Assembly (NCBI GenBank): GCA_030762935.1
Contig: CM060900.1
Span: 370,527,132-370,591,131 of the forward strand
Direction: 5' to 3'
Length of the DNA: 64,000 bases
DNA from: Hymenopus coronatus
Taxonomy: Eukaryota; Arthropoda; Insecta; Mantodea; Hymenopodidae
Shown: positions 10,506-22,337 of the stretch, piece by piece
Numbering within the stretch: the first letter of the stretch is position 1
Layout of the letters: each line of letters begins with the position of its first letter
The notes under the pieces: generated by a model
Seen by the model: the letters and a program-made list of their open reading frames with translations, nothing else
Databases searched by the model: none
What the model was told of the DNA's origin: nothing
Made by a program: the position numbers and the translations under genes

Positions 10506-13500
10506 CCCTCAGGGGCTCACCTTGGTGAGTACGGGGAGTAGCGCCCCCGAGGTGCCTGAGCTACCCAGTGTTCGGGGGTATAACCGGACCACCCTGCTTC
10601 CTGGGGACATAAATAAGGAAGCCTGGTCCTCCAGGTTGGGGGTTAAGCATTAGGTTAACAACCTAATCTTGTAAAAAAGCTATTGTTACGAAACCTGCAA
10701 AAAAGCCTCGGAATGATTTAATGTTGGCGACCTGGAACGTAAGGACAATGCTGAAACCTGGGAAAATGAAAGAAATAGCAAATGAAGTATTAAAATATAA
10801 ATTAGATGTGGTAGCGCTCCAAGAAATAAGATGGGCAGGGGAAGGTAGAATAGATAAGAAAGAATACACGGTATTATATAGTGGACCTAAAAAAGCTGGA
10901 CTTAATGGTACAGGATTTATTATCTCAAAGGAAATCAAAAAGAGCCTAATAGAATTTAAATCAATTAGTGAACGAATCTGTAAAATACGCCTTAAAGGTA
11001 AATTCAGAAATATAACTATATTATCTATATATGCACCTACAGAAGAGAAAGATGAGATAAACAAGGAAGAGTTTTACGAAAGCTTAGAAAATACATGTAA
11101 TTCAGTAGGAACTTATGATACATTGGTGATACTAGGAGATTTTAATGCCCAAGTGGGGAAAGAAGACTATTTAAATGGAGTGGCAGGGAAACATTCACTA
11201 CATCAAATAAGTAATGAAAATGGTAATCTACTTGGACAATTCGCAGTTAGAAATAATATGATTATTAAAAGTACCTGCTTCCCTCACAAAGAAATACATA
11301 AAGGAACGTGGAAAATGCCAGGCTCAGATATAGTAAATCAAATTGATCATGTGCTAATTAAAGCAAGACATACATCATCAATTATAGATGTAAGAAGTTG
11401 TAGAGGCCCAAATTGTGATTCAGATCACTTTTTGGTTAAAGTGAGAATGAGAATAAAAATAAAGAAGATGGAGAGGGTTCAAGAGAACAAACATATACGA
11501 TGGGATAGAGAAAAAATAAAAGATAAAGAAGAAAAAAAGAAATATCAAAAGTTAATGAGCAGCAAATTAAATGAAAAAGGAACAGAAGAAGGTGTAGAAG
11601 AACAATGGGAGGTAATAAAGGAGACAGTAAAAGAGGTAGCAAAAATAAGTATAGGTGAAAAGAAAATGGAAAGAAACATAGAATGGTATGATAAAGAGTG
11701 TGAGCAAGCTATAGAAAAAAAGAACATGGCTAGGAAAAAAATGCTCCAGAAAGAAACTAGAAATAACTATGAAGAATACCGTCAAAGAAGAAGAGACGCT
11801 AATAACATATGTAAGAAAAAGAAAAGAGAATATTGGAAAATGCAAACCCAAGAAATAGAAACGCTGATTCAACAGAGTGAGATAAAGAAATTCTATATGG
11901 CATTAAAGCAAATGAAACAAGGGAAACAGAATAAAATGAAAGAATGTCTAAGCAAGGAAGGTAATGTTCTTGGAGAAGATAAAGATATACTGGAAAGATG
12001 GGCTGAGTACTACAAGGAATTGTTAAATAAACGACAATCAATAAATAATCAGGAACAAGGAGAGAATGAAAATGGAAATGAACAAAAAATGGAAGAAGAA
12101 GAAGAAGAAGAAGAAGAACCGGATATTTGGGATGTTAAAATAGCAATACAGAGCCTAAAGAATAATAAAGCACCAGGAGAAGATGACATAATCGCTGAGC
12201 TAATTAAATATGGTGGGAATGAAATTATGAAAGCAATACATAAGTTAATATTAGAAATATGGAGGAAGGAACAGATGCCTGAAAGCTGGAAGACAGGCAT
12301 AATATGCCCAATATATAAAAAGGGTAATAAATATCAATGCCATAATTATAGGGGAATTACATTGCTAAATGTAGCATATAAAATATATTCAAGTATTTTA
12401 AATAATAGAGTGAAAAAATATGCGGAAAATGTATTAGGCGAGTATCAATGTGGATTTAGAAGTGACAAGAGTACGATAGACCAGATATTTGTAATACGAC
12501 AAATAATGGAAAAATTCTATGAGCATGGCATAGATTTATGCTTTCTGTTTATTGACTTTAAGTTTGCATTTGACTCAATTGACAGAGAAGTTCTCTATAA
12601 CACCTTACAATGTTTTAAAGTGCAACCGAAAATAATAAGACTAATAAAAATGACAATGGAAAATACAAAAGCCAAAGTGAAAGTAATGAATAAATTAAGT
12701 CCGGATTTTGATTATAACACAGGAGTAAGACAAGGTGATGGACTATCGACGACTCTATTCAACCTAGCCCTGCACAGAGCAGTAGAAAAAATAAATACTA
12801 AAGGAACAATATTTTTTAAGTCTAGTCAGATATGTGCATATGCAGATGACATATTGATTGTGGCAAGAGATAGGAAAATGTTAGTTGAAGTTTATGAAGA
12901 ATTAGAAAGAAGGTCAAAAAAAATAGGATTAGAAGTAAATGAAAAAAAAACTAAATACCTGAAAATGACAGCAGACAAAAGCAAAAGAATAATTGAAAAT
13001 CTAGTAGTTGGAGACAAAACATTTGAAGGGGTATCCAAATTTAGATATTTAGGAGCGCTTGTAAATAATGATAACAATTTAAACGAGTGCATAAAAGAAA
13101 GAATTCAAGGTGGAAATGCAGCCTATTATGCAAATTTAAATCTATTAAAAAATAGGCTTATTAGTACAGGGACAAAATACAATATCTATAAAACACTAAT
13201 AAGACCAATAGTAACGTATTCTGCAGAAACCTGGACCCTAAACAATGTAGATGAAGAAATACTACGAAGATTTGAACGGAAAATACTTAGACGAATCTTT
13301 GGACCTGTAAAGGATAAAGACCAATGGAGAATAAGATATAATTATGAGATAGAAGAACTAATTAAGCAGCAAAATATTGTGAAATTTATAAAGGCACAAA
13401 GAATAAGATGGCTAGGACACATAGAGAGAATGACAGAAGATAGAATGCCAAAAAGAATATTGAAAGGAAGACTGTACGCTAGAAGAAAAAAAGGAAGACC

Positions 13501-13651
13501 AAAAACAAGATGGTTAGATGATGTGATGGAAGACCTAAGAAAAATTGGAATCAGAGGGTGGAAAAGTAAAGCAGAAGATAGAGATATGTGGAGGAGGATT
13601 GTGCAGGAGGCCAAAGCTCACCAAGGGCTGTAGAGCCAGAAGAGAAGAGAG
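10505..13651 (+). mobile_element. Full-length RTE-clade retrotransposon
   Basis: A GC-richer 5' UTR (10505-10720), one long ORF and a very short 3' UTR ending in (ATT)n make a ~3.15-kb element with RTE architecture. It is bounded on both sides by ATT microsatellite, which hides any target duplication. The coding region is uninterrupted, in sharp contrast to every other element here, so this is the youngest insertion and a candidate for activity. Confidence 0.9.
10721..13633 (+). CDS. RTE endonuclease-reverse transcriptase, intact, 970 aa
   Basis: This single ORF encodes the protein that nicks target DNA and copies element RNA at the nick. The APE endonuclease begins with TWN (residues 4-6) and QE (34-35), has GDFNAQVG with D140, and ends in SDH (234-236), so the catalytic set looks complete. 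A Lys/Glu-rich linker containing a run of glutamates (about 455-465) follows. The RT has NYRG at 542, DFKFAFDSID at 612, GVRQGD and YADD at 707-710; FKFAF is a slight departure from the usual FKQAF. The C-terminus is the Arg-rich RTE tail with RIRWLGHIERM and KKGRPKTRW motifs. The frame stays open upstream of ATG to about 10667, so an earlier non-AUG start is possible. Expression would come from the element's own 5' UTR promoter. Confidence 0.93.
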   Translation: MLATWNVRTMLKPGKMKEIANEVLKYKLDVVALQEIRWAGEGRIDKKEYTVLYSGPKKAGLNGTGFIISKEIKKSLIEFKSISERICKIRLKGKFRNITILSIYAPTEEKDEINKEEFYESLENTCNSVGTYDTLVILGDFNAQVGKEDYLNGVAGKHSLHQISNENGNLLGQFAVRNNMIIKSTCFPHKEIHKGTWKMPGSDIVNQIDHVLIKARHTSSIIDVRSCRGPNCDSDHFLVKVRMRIKIKKMERVQENKHIRWDREKIKDKEEKKKYQKLMSSKLNEKGTEEGVEEQWEVIKETVKEVAKISIGEKKMERNIEWYDKECEQAIEKKNMARKKMLQKETRNNYEEYRQRRRDANNICKKKKREYWKMQTQEIETLIQQSEIKKFYMALKQMKQGKQNKMKECLSKEGNVLGEDKDILERWAEYYKELLNKRQSINNQEQGENENGNEQKMEEEEEEEEEPDIWDVKIAIQSLKNNKAPGEDDIIAELIKYGGNEIMKAIHKLILEIWRKEQMPESWKTGIICPIYKKGNKYQCHNYRGITLLNVAYKIYSSILNNRVKKYAENVLGEYQCGFRSDKSTIDQIFVIRQIMEKFYEHGIDLCFLFIDFKFAFDSIDREVLYNTLQCFKVQPKIIRLIKMTMENTKAKVKVMNKLSPDFDYNTGVRQGDGLSTTLFNLALHRAVEKINTKGTIFFKSSQICAYADDILIVARDRKMLVEVYEELERRSKKIGLEVNEKKTKYLKMTADKSKRIIENLVVGDKTFEGVSKFRYLGALVNNDNNLNECIKERIQGGNAAYYANLNLLKNRLISTGTKYNIYKTLIRPIVTYSAETWTLNNVDEEILRRFERKILRRIFGPVKDKDQWRIRYNYEIEELIKQQNIVKFIKAQRIRWLGHIERMTEDRMPKRILKGRLYARRKKGRPKTRWLDDVMEDLRKIGIRGWKSKAEDRDMWRRIVQEAKAHQGL

Positions 13652-13652
13652 A

Positions 13653-13703
<51 letters not shown>

Positions 13704-13731
13704 TATTATTATTATTATTATTACTATTAAA
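13652..13731 (+). repeat. (ATT)n tail of the RTE element
   Basis: About 80 bp of TTA/ATT repeats with two single-base interruptions directly follow the stop region. RTE elements characteristically end in short tandem repeats. Confidence 0.9.
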
Positions 13732-16700
13732 GTGGATATTGGTGCTAAATTTTCACTGTCATTAAAAATTTACTTTTTTCTAGTAAATTTCTTTCTTATT
13801 ATGTACCTCACTTGCTTCATTCTTTACGGTTTGTGCTGCTTTCAGGCCTCTTTCTGCTGCCATTATTAATATCACTGATAAGAGATATTCATTTAAACAC
13901 TGAAATCTATTTTGTGTTGTTTTTCCTCTCAATAATGTATAATAGCAGCTGCAGCAAACAAATGTTAAGAAGTACAACACTTTAAAGATCATGGAGAGCT
14001 ACACAAATAATGGTATTCTGTCCTAAAATAAAAATTAAATTTTTTTGAAAGTCCACTCCTACTGATCAAGACTTGAAGCTTTCCTGGCGGCAGTATGGGT
14101 AGTAGTTTTGTCAGGCTATCAGCTAGGTGTGCTCTGAAGAAATAAGGTATGCTCCACCTGCTAATTCAGTGGCATAATGTATAGCTAAGGTTTTATTTTG
14201 AATTTTATATGCTTGTCTATGTAAGAGGATTCAAATAATATTTAGAAACAAAATGTATAGAATATTCACTTCCTTTCATGATATAGGAACAAATTTAATG
14301 CTGAAAAATTTGTCACCTACATATTTTTCACTTCTAAAAATAATTTTAAATAATGAAGAAGATAAATGGCACTTTATCTATAAAACTCTAAAGTGTATAA
14401 CTTATATATACCAAAAAATTACAATTAGAAATAGAACATGACATGATAAGCTATTTTCCTTTTAGAAGGATAAAGAATCCTTTTCATTTTACAATATCTC
14501 AGTCTCCTTATATTAATTTCCCAAAAACACAGTTGTTACAATATCCTGTAAACATCTGTAAAAGCTATAATCAGCATTTCGCCCTTCCTCCTGTTTTTAC
14601 AACATTTTTTTCTTCTCAAGGAACTGATTTCATATGGTAAGCAGAGGTGCCAGAGAATCAGGTAAACTCAGTTTATGCTGGATTATGCACTAAGATTAGA
14701 GCAGGCTTGCTGGAAATCAGTGATTAGAGAATTCTCAGTTGCATCATGTAATTTGCAATAAATTTGTATTGAGCAACATTTTAAAATATATGTATTGGAT
14801 TGAGAATTTATGTGGATACTGAAATTTTTTGGCTTATAAATTTCAAGTAATTTAAGTATTTATATTATGCCACTAAAATGAACACACCATAATGATGCAA
14901 TAATAGTTCTTTTATGTTTGTATCCCATGCTATACAGTAAGCAAGATTTCTGAGCTACACATTGGTAATGATGCACAGATAAAGTGCTTTTGGGTGACAT
15001 TCTGTAACTTGTGATTGTATTTGCATTTACAAATTTTAATGCAAATGTTATATCAAAAATTCACATCATAACTGTTAATTTCACATAAAAATCAGGAACT
15101 TCCTCAGGTGAGTCAAAGATAAAATTGAATAACCTGTTTTCAGTATTGGCTATTCAGTTGATGCTAGTGAAGCTCCACTTCACTCACTTTTAATTGTGTT
15201 AAATATGAAAATTGTTGTTTAATTTGTTGCACTCTTAAGTAACAAACAACCAGTTGGGAACACATCTCTGAGGGACAGAGGAAGGGTTGGAAGCTACATG
15301 CCTTCTGGCCTTCAAGAGGGGCAAAAGGAAGGAGAGGATGACAAAAGTGTTGTGGGTTTGCAGCTATTTATTGTTAATGGACATGTAGCTGTATGTTTAT
15401 ACCAGGTTTCCACAACAATGAAACAGAACTTAAAGTTCTATGTGTTACCAAAAAGACTTGTTTTGAGGCTAAAAAGAGATATCAGTTCAGGAATTTCATG
15501 AACAGCAAACAGCCCATTGCAGAGTCTAATCCGCCAGTTTATTGGCCTCATGACAGAAAGACCACCTTGGAAAATCACCTCGTTCTCTAGGGATGTTTCT
15601 GGTATCTCCAAAAGGTCAGCAATTACATAAACAGTCTAAAAATATTGTTTGTGTAAAGTGATTGTGCATTTGAGTTGTCTAGTTGTCTGTTGTGTTCCTT
15701 TATTTTATTGAAGTGAACTCCTCTGTAATTTTTTATGACCAACTACTGTTTTGTTCAGTTTAAGTTATCAGAAAGTTGAATCCACTAAAGGATAAATTGT
15801 ATAGTAGTTTATTACACTCACCATTTTAACAGTGAAATGATAGAAATAAAAGGGATCTACTATTAATGACAAGACCAAACCCTATTCTTAACATATTGGC
15901 AGAAAAAGTGGAAAAAAGAGTACAAAATGTTAAACAAACACTTTAAATGTTCATGGCAAAGTGAATACCAGTAGCTGTATGGTAGTTGTTAAATGGAAGA
16001 AGCTATTTTGTTAATCATTCAGCCTTTTCAGGATCACATAACTGAGATATATGCCAACAGAAAAGACAGAAGAGTTATATATAAGAAATAGGTATGTTGC
16101 ATATGACCATTCGTAATATGGGATTCACATGTATTTTAGGCAATGAGCTGCCACTGCTAGCATTTTAATTAAAGACTATGAGGGTATGTGTATGATAACA
16201 GTTAAAATTGCAACTGAAGGACTTCATCACTTCAAAACCATTCTTTAAATTTTGTTTCTAAAATAAAAGGGACTGTAATGAATCACTTAAGAACACTGAC
16301 ATTGATCGCTTTTTTAGTGTTCATATTTATATCAGGAATCCATTAAGAATATATGACTAGCTGCTACAGAACAACAGGACACAGGTGCAACCTTGACTAC
16401 AAAAGTGTTACCTGTGCTTACCCATCTACCACACAAAGACTGTATGAATGAAATATTGAGGGAGCAACGCTATTAGTTTCTTCTACACAGTATTCACAAT
16501 CACAATACAAAGCATCCATCATTGTTATTTGACTGCCTGCTGCGAGAGAATAGGATAGAATGGATAGAATAGGTAGAATACACATTTTAGGTTGGCTGTA
16601 AAAATGTTACCTGTGCCCGCTAGTCTACTGCATCAAGTGTCCACTAGGTGGAATGCCCAATGTGGCCACCTATGAATGACATTGCAACTGAAAGTTATTC

Positions 16701-17892
16701 TTCTTTATATCCAGCATAAATTAGATACAAAAGGAGCCACATAATGTTGTGCCTTTCACTAGGTTCAATTCATATTTATTTTTCAGTCTTAGTATAAACA
16801 TTTACAAACATGTACATTTAATTTTGAGAACCAATGCCATATAATCTGCTATTTGGCAAGAAACAAGCCATAAGCAACAGTCATGCCATTGTTTAAGAGG
16901 ATAAGATTTTTTATAAATGTATATTTTGCGTGTAAATGTTTATTTGTTTGCGTACTTGTGTGCTTGTAAAGTGTAATAGAATGTAGATTATGACCATGCA
17001 ATTAAAGCTACTAGACAGCTTTTAAAGAGTAAAAAATGATATTATGTAGGTAAACTAGAGGAGGTTGTGTTACTTACTTTGTCCTGCTCAAAAATAAAAA
17101 AAGAAGAGAAAGAGGTGGTTTAAAAAGTTGAACACATTGGGACACAGCACATTAAAATACAACACAGAGCACTTATTTATACATAAAAAGCATTTCTATG
17201 CTGCAAAATAATGTTCAAGGCAAAAGTAAGATATTAACTGTAAGCCTGGTTCATATTGCAACAGAAAAATACACATCTTTGAAATTAAATATCATAATAT
17301 CCATCAATAGAGTTCAGCATCTGATTTATTGCAAGACTAAATTTAAGTGCCTATCATTTTGACTAACATTATTCAATGCTTTTGGAAAGCTCAGAAACAC
17401 ATGCATAAAGTGGTGAGAATGTGCAATAGAAAGCTTCCTAAAAGATTGATCTATGCCTTTGTATTTGAAGAAACTTATATTAAATGCTAGCAATAAGTGC
17501 TGAAACATTATTGTCAAACACAATGGGTAATAAAATATGAAATATTATGCACATACTTCAGCACACCAAAAATATTCATAAAAGCTTATAAAAGTAAAAA
17601 AGAAGACACCATTGCAACTGTATACATAATTACATATTTTTGACTAATTTTGTGAGTTTAACTTGTTATGTCCAATGACATATATGTGTTTACAAAGCAC
17701 ATAAAAAAATAAAAAAACAAAAACCACAACTAATTTTGCATCTGGCTCTTAAGGATCTTTTTAGTTTAAATAAAATAAAAACAAAAGTATTATAATCTAA
17801 GTATATACCGTTTATGTGTATACAGATAATAACTTTTTATGATATTGCAAAATGAGACAGCATTCAATTGATTCTCTAATAAATCAAATAAT
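13732..17892. other. Intergenic or intronic, no assigned gene
   Basis: No exon or known element is assigned. The segment 15240-15600 is somewhat protein-like in two overlapping frames (15298-15501, 15393-15590) and GC-richer than its surroundings. It may be an unrecognised transposon fragment. Confidence 0.45.
16380..16670. repeat. Diverged direct repeat, ~205-bp period
   Basis: Two segments share GTTACCTGTGC followed by related text: CTTACCCATCTACC near 16417 and CCGCTAGTCTACT near 16615. Both are followed ~30 bp later by TATGAATGA. Similarity is moderate. It could be a tandem repeat remnant or two copies of a short interspersed repeat. Confidence 0.4.
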
Positions 17893-17894
17893 TA

Positions 17895-18600
17895 TACAAG
17901 GTGCACCAATTAACTTTAAGACAGTAAATGTACAAAACTAAGCATTGTAGAAAGAAATGTCTTGAATAAAAATTGCTTGATATAAAGGGGGAAAGTAAAT
18001 GTCATTTGTTGTATTTTAATTGGAGAAGATTTGGCTGGTAATTTGATGGTGAAGGTACATTTTTTAAATGGGAACCCCATTTTCTTTACTTTGTTTCCTT
18101 AGTCATCAAAAAATAAACAACTTTGTTTTAAACCGTTTTCTTGTACAGGGTTCTTTTACTGGTGTAGACAATTAAACATTGATGAAAAGCAAATGCATAG
18201 AGATCACCACTGCACATGTGTTATGCTGTATTAGGTATTTCATAAGCATCACACCTTAGTGTAATATATGTTCAAAATGATGCCCTTCTACCTCAATGCA
18301 TTTTCCAACTGTGTGAATAAATGTAAAGTAATGTAAAAGTATGTTGCTTCCAATACTTCCTTTCATAAATGTTTAATTGTCCATATCGGTGAAAGAACCC
18401 TGTACAAAAAATGGTTTAAACAAAAGGAAATAGGAATAAGGAATAAGAACAAGGAATAAGGAAAGAAAATAAAAACTGTGGATTCTCATTTAAAAAACAT
18501 ACCTTGACCTTCAAATCATCATCTAAATCTTCTCCAATAAAATACAACAAATGGAATTTGGAGATATTCTAAGTCTCAAGTTAAAAGCTACATCCTGTAT
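17895..18600. mobile_element. Foldback-type MITE, TA target duplication
   Basis: The 706-bp element has long imperfect terminal inverted repeats. It begins TACAAGGTGCACC and ends as the complement of TACAGGATGTAGC, with TA on both sides (17893-17894, 18601-18602). The inverted arms extend through a shared GTTGTATTTTA-TTGGAGAAGATTT block and a TTGTACAGGGTTCTTT block, leaving a ~190-bp unpaired core. No transposase is encoded. TACAGGRTG ends plus TA duplications suggest mobilisation by a Tc1/mariner-superfamily transposase, possibly of the kind at 43 kb (inference). Confidence 0.8.
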
Positions 18601-18602
18601 AT

Positions 18603-19649
18603 GGGTGGTGATATTATGTATGGAAATAATGTATAGTAATATATTGGTATATACATTATTCCTATTCAACTTGTTCATTTATACAAAATTTATTCCATTT
18701 TTTCAACAGCTGATCATGAGTTAATTATAATACTGCAGAGAATTTTGCAATACTTTACATATTTAGTGGCCATACATATTAAGTGTATGCATTTATGATG
18801 TGCTATATATGTGTAATATAATTTTCCTGTACAAAATATCAGGTGTGCAGCCAAAATTATTTTTCCATCTGATAATATTGGTCTTTTGATTGAGGTTGAA
18901 TCACTTCCTAAGTAAAACCAGAAAATATTCTTAAGAGACAGATTAAAGATGATATAGCAAAAGTCTGTTAATAATAATGTAACATATTTATAAAATGTTG
19001 TACACAAAAAAAATACTCATAGAAATTGCATACAAGCAATTGTTGCCAAGTGTAAAGATAATAGTTTTTTGGCTTTATAACACTGTATTATTTCAGTGAG
19101 TAACAAACAAAGAAAAAAACAAAAAAACGAAAAAACAAGAAAACAAAAAACATGAAATAAAATAAATAAATAAATAAGTTAAAAAATGAATCACATCATG
19201 ATAATGGACTCAATATGAACCATGCTTTAATTGTTCATAAGCCTTAAACTGCCAAAACAAATGCACTTATATATGCTCACACAAAGCTGTAATTTATCAT
19301 TTCAAAGTAGAAAACATGTGATATTTGTAGCATCTGGTTATTCCTTTGTAGTGTTTTGGAGTAACTAAATGCATATAGATGAGGGCAAGGTTTTATAAGC
19401 CTGTCACTATAGCAATATTAATGTTAAGAGGTTACTTTTCTTTCTAAATTACATTACAATAACATAATTTTTGTTATATATAAATAATGCTTTACACATA
19501 ACTGTACCACCTTTTACTAGAATATGTCTTATAATTGAAACAGTGAAGCATTTTAACACTGAGTAACAAAAATTTAAAGCTAATTTATGCACAGATACCA
19601 TAGTCCATAATTGCTGCTTAACATACTTAACATACATTGGTGAAAATAA

Positions 19650-19680
<31 letters not shown>

Positions 19681-20039
19681 CACAGATTTCTTCTCATTGC
19701 ATTATTGCCTTTCACTGTATACTCTGAATAAAACATACTATGTTAAACTGTTGAAAAAATAATCGTTATGATTCATAATGGATCATGTTTTGATGGGGTA
19801 ATAGAAATATCCTTTGACCCTACAGCTTAATGTATTGGTACAAAATTTCAATTTGAGCTCCATAAGCAAATATAAAGAAATAGTTGTGCAAGCATTTTTA
19901 ATGTTAATGAGTCTCTATACTTTTTCTGTTTGAATTATGGTAAATAATAAATTTTAACTGAACTACTTCATACTTCTAACTTGTGCACAAGAACTTTTAT
20001 TTCCATAATTCCAGAAGCTCTTCTGAAAACTTAGCTAAC
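18603..20039. other. Intergenic or intronic, with (TA)n
   Basis: No gene recognised. An A-rich/(TA)n microsatellite occupies about 19650-19681. Minus-strand ORFs at 18714-19007 and 19449-19736 have no recognisable domain. Confidence 0.55.
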
Positions 20040-20041
20040 TA

Positions 20042-21140
20042 TGAGGGATGATCACAAACTAAGGTTACAAGGCCCATATTCTTGGAGTAGAGGTTTATGT
20101 AGAGACTGTAATATCTCACCACCGTGTCACAGAGTGGTGTCAAAAGTTTGCGGCCAGTAGAGAACGTCACAGACGAGGATCACAGTGGCCGACCTTGCAC
20201 AGCATCCACAGATTTGAACACAAATCACATTGAGGAGCTGATTCAGGACAACAGAAGAATTGCATTATTACATATGGCAGTAGAAGTGGGAATGTTTTTG
20301 GAAGCATTCATCACATTGCTCACAATATTCTGCAGCACCGGAAAGCTTGTAACCAAAGGGTTCCATGAAATCTGTCCAACCAACACAAGGAAAAGGGCAT
20401 GGGGTAAGTCTGCAACATTTGCAATAGTTCTCCTGGGAAGGGAACAGTTTTCTTTACTGCATTGTCATGGGTGATGAAACATTGATCCACCACTATACCC
20501 CCAGCAGTAAGCTGTCAACAATGGAGTGGAAACACCTCAATTCTCCAAAGATAAAGAAGTTTAAGCTGGTGCCATAAAGGTAATGGCTACAGTGTTTTGC
20601 GACAGCAGGAGTGCCACACTCATGTAGTATTTGGAAAGAGGGCAAACAGTGACAGCTGACCAAAACTGCGAGACTATGATATGATTGCACAAAGCAATCA
20701 GGAGGAAATGGCCAGGACTCCTCACCGAAGGCATCATCTTCTTTCATAGCAACATGTGACCTCGTACAGTTCAGAAGATCACCACACTGTTGAAAGCGGC
20801 TTCTCTGGGATATCATCAACCAACCTGCCTACAGCCTCGATCTTGCTTCAAGCAAACTTCACCTTTTTCCTTACTTGAAGGTACAGCTAGGAGACCAACA
20901 ATTTGCTTTAGATAAGGAGGTGCAAAGCTTCATGACAACATGGTTGAACAGGTAAGGGTAGTATTTTTACCGGGATGGAATATTCAAACTCATCCCCTGA
21001 ACTGACAAGTACCTCAACCAATATGGAGACTGCGGGAAAATAACAATGTATGTACTATAAGAGGCCTGAATTGGTTGTAAAAAATGAAATTTACTCGCTT
21101 CACTGCAGGCTTTGTAGTCTTAGTTTCTGATCATCCCTTG
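20042..21140 (+). mobile_element. Mariner element with both terminal repeats
   Basis: The inverted ends match over ~35 bp: the left starts TGAGGGATGATCACAAACTAAG and the right, inverted, starts CAAGGGATGATCAGAAACTAAG. TA flanks both sides (20040-20041 and 21141-21142). At ~1.1 kb it is somewhat shorter than intact mariners (~1.3 kb), consistent with internal deletion near the transposase N-terminus. Confidence 0.88.
20105..21050 (+). pseudogene. Mariner transposase relic
   Basis: Plus-strand pieces follow mariner order. A WCQKFAASRE then DEDHSGRPCTASTD segment (20130-20215) spans a frameshift and equals the linker after the first helix-turn-helix. EELIQDNRRI and following residues equal the second HTH. 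A GDETLIHHYTP-like region follows near 20468-20500, then a WKHPSSPK-like segment, a VFWDSRGVLH-like region near 20600, a HDNARPHTAHHTVE-like region near 20745-20800, and the C-terminal FYRDGIFKLI near 20968. The catalytic region and the N-terminal ~60 residues are broken or missing. It is non-functional. Confidence 0.82.
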
Positions 21141-22069
21141 TAGACATCAAATTGGTCCAAGAACAATTTTGAAAAATGAAAAAAGCTGAGACAATAGAAG
21201 CTGAGCAAAATGGTGTTAAAGTTCAATGTAGTGCTTTTCCTAAATGGCCGAGGACTAATTAAATAACCACTTGTGGTTTTTAAATTTATTGTATAAGAAA
21301 TCAATTGTGATATTCGAGTACAGCTGATAAGCATATATAGTAAAATTACAGAAAAAAAAGCATCTAAAAAATGTCATTCATTACCAAATTTCACCAATGT
21401 ATTGCTGTAAACTTCTGTATTTAAATAGTTGTAGCATCAGCAGAATAGTTTTTGAAAACCAAGAATAAAATATCTACTATTATATCAGTCTGTAAATAGC
21501 TAATATTTGGCAGTAAATGAAAAATGCATAACTAAGTGGTGCAGAATATATTTTCATAACAGTTGTAACACAGGTACACTTTTGTTTAATAAATATTTTA
21601 CATTTAAGATTGAAATTTCTTTTTTTGAGAAATAGTGTGTTTCTAACAAATAAAGCTTATTAGAAGTATATTAGCCTCAATACATAATGGTTTAACATAC
21701 ATTAATGAAAAACTGTCATCTATTAGTCCAGCTTATTAAATGTTCCTATTGCCAATATTCTCCATTTAAGATTTGGTATACCCCAAGTTACTCTAAGCTC
21801 TTGTTTGGGATTATTAGTTTTTGCTATAAGCTTGGTCATGCTATATTCAGCACTGGTGCGTCAAGAGTCATTTGGTCAAAATAAAGTGTAAAAATAAAAG
21901 ATGCCACACAATTTACTCATTATCCTACTCCACATATATTGTGAGTCTTATAACAGCACATGTTTTTGATAAAAGCTTCTACAGGAATGTAATTTTCACA
22001 TTTACAATATGAAAAACTGTTCCTTTTAATACAATAATCTTTTCTCTTTCTTCCTCCCTACCTTCCTCC

Positions 22070-22077
22070 TTTCTTTT

Positions 22078-22117
<40 letters not shown>

Positions 22118-22120
22118 TCC
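22070..22120. repeat. (TTTC)n microsatellite
   Basis: About 12 TTTC units within a longer pyrimidine-rich tract starting near 22038. Confidence 0.93.
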
Positions 22121-22221
22121 TTTTGTTTTGGATAGGGTTTCCTTATCATTATCTGACCCTGGAAAGCTTTTGTCAGATTCCAAGTATATGGTTTCTGCTC
22201 AATAATAAATAAATATAATTA

Positions 22222-22269
<48 letters not shown>

Positions 22270-22279
22270 GTTATTATTA

Positions 22280-22336
<57 letters not shown>
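22222..22336. repeat. (ATT)n microsatellite
   Basis: About 38 ATT units with two GTT interruptions. Confidence 0.95.

Positions 22337-22337
<1 letters not shown>

Noticed and set aside
11436..13614. Several minus-strand ORFs of 60-101 codons
   Set aside because: They are antisense shadows of the intact RTE ORF, Leu/Phe/Ser-rich as expected from an A-rich sense strand.
14443..14640. Possible 16-bp micro-exon (TTCTTCTCAAG acceptor, GTAAGC donor) near 14620-14640
   Set aside because: Splice-like signals alone occur by chance at this length, and no coding context supports it.
20493..20819. 108-codon minus-strand ORF
   Set aside because: It is the shadow of the mariner transposase on the plus strand.
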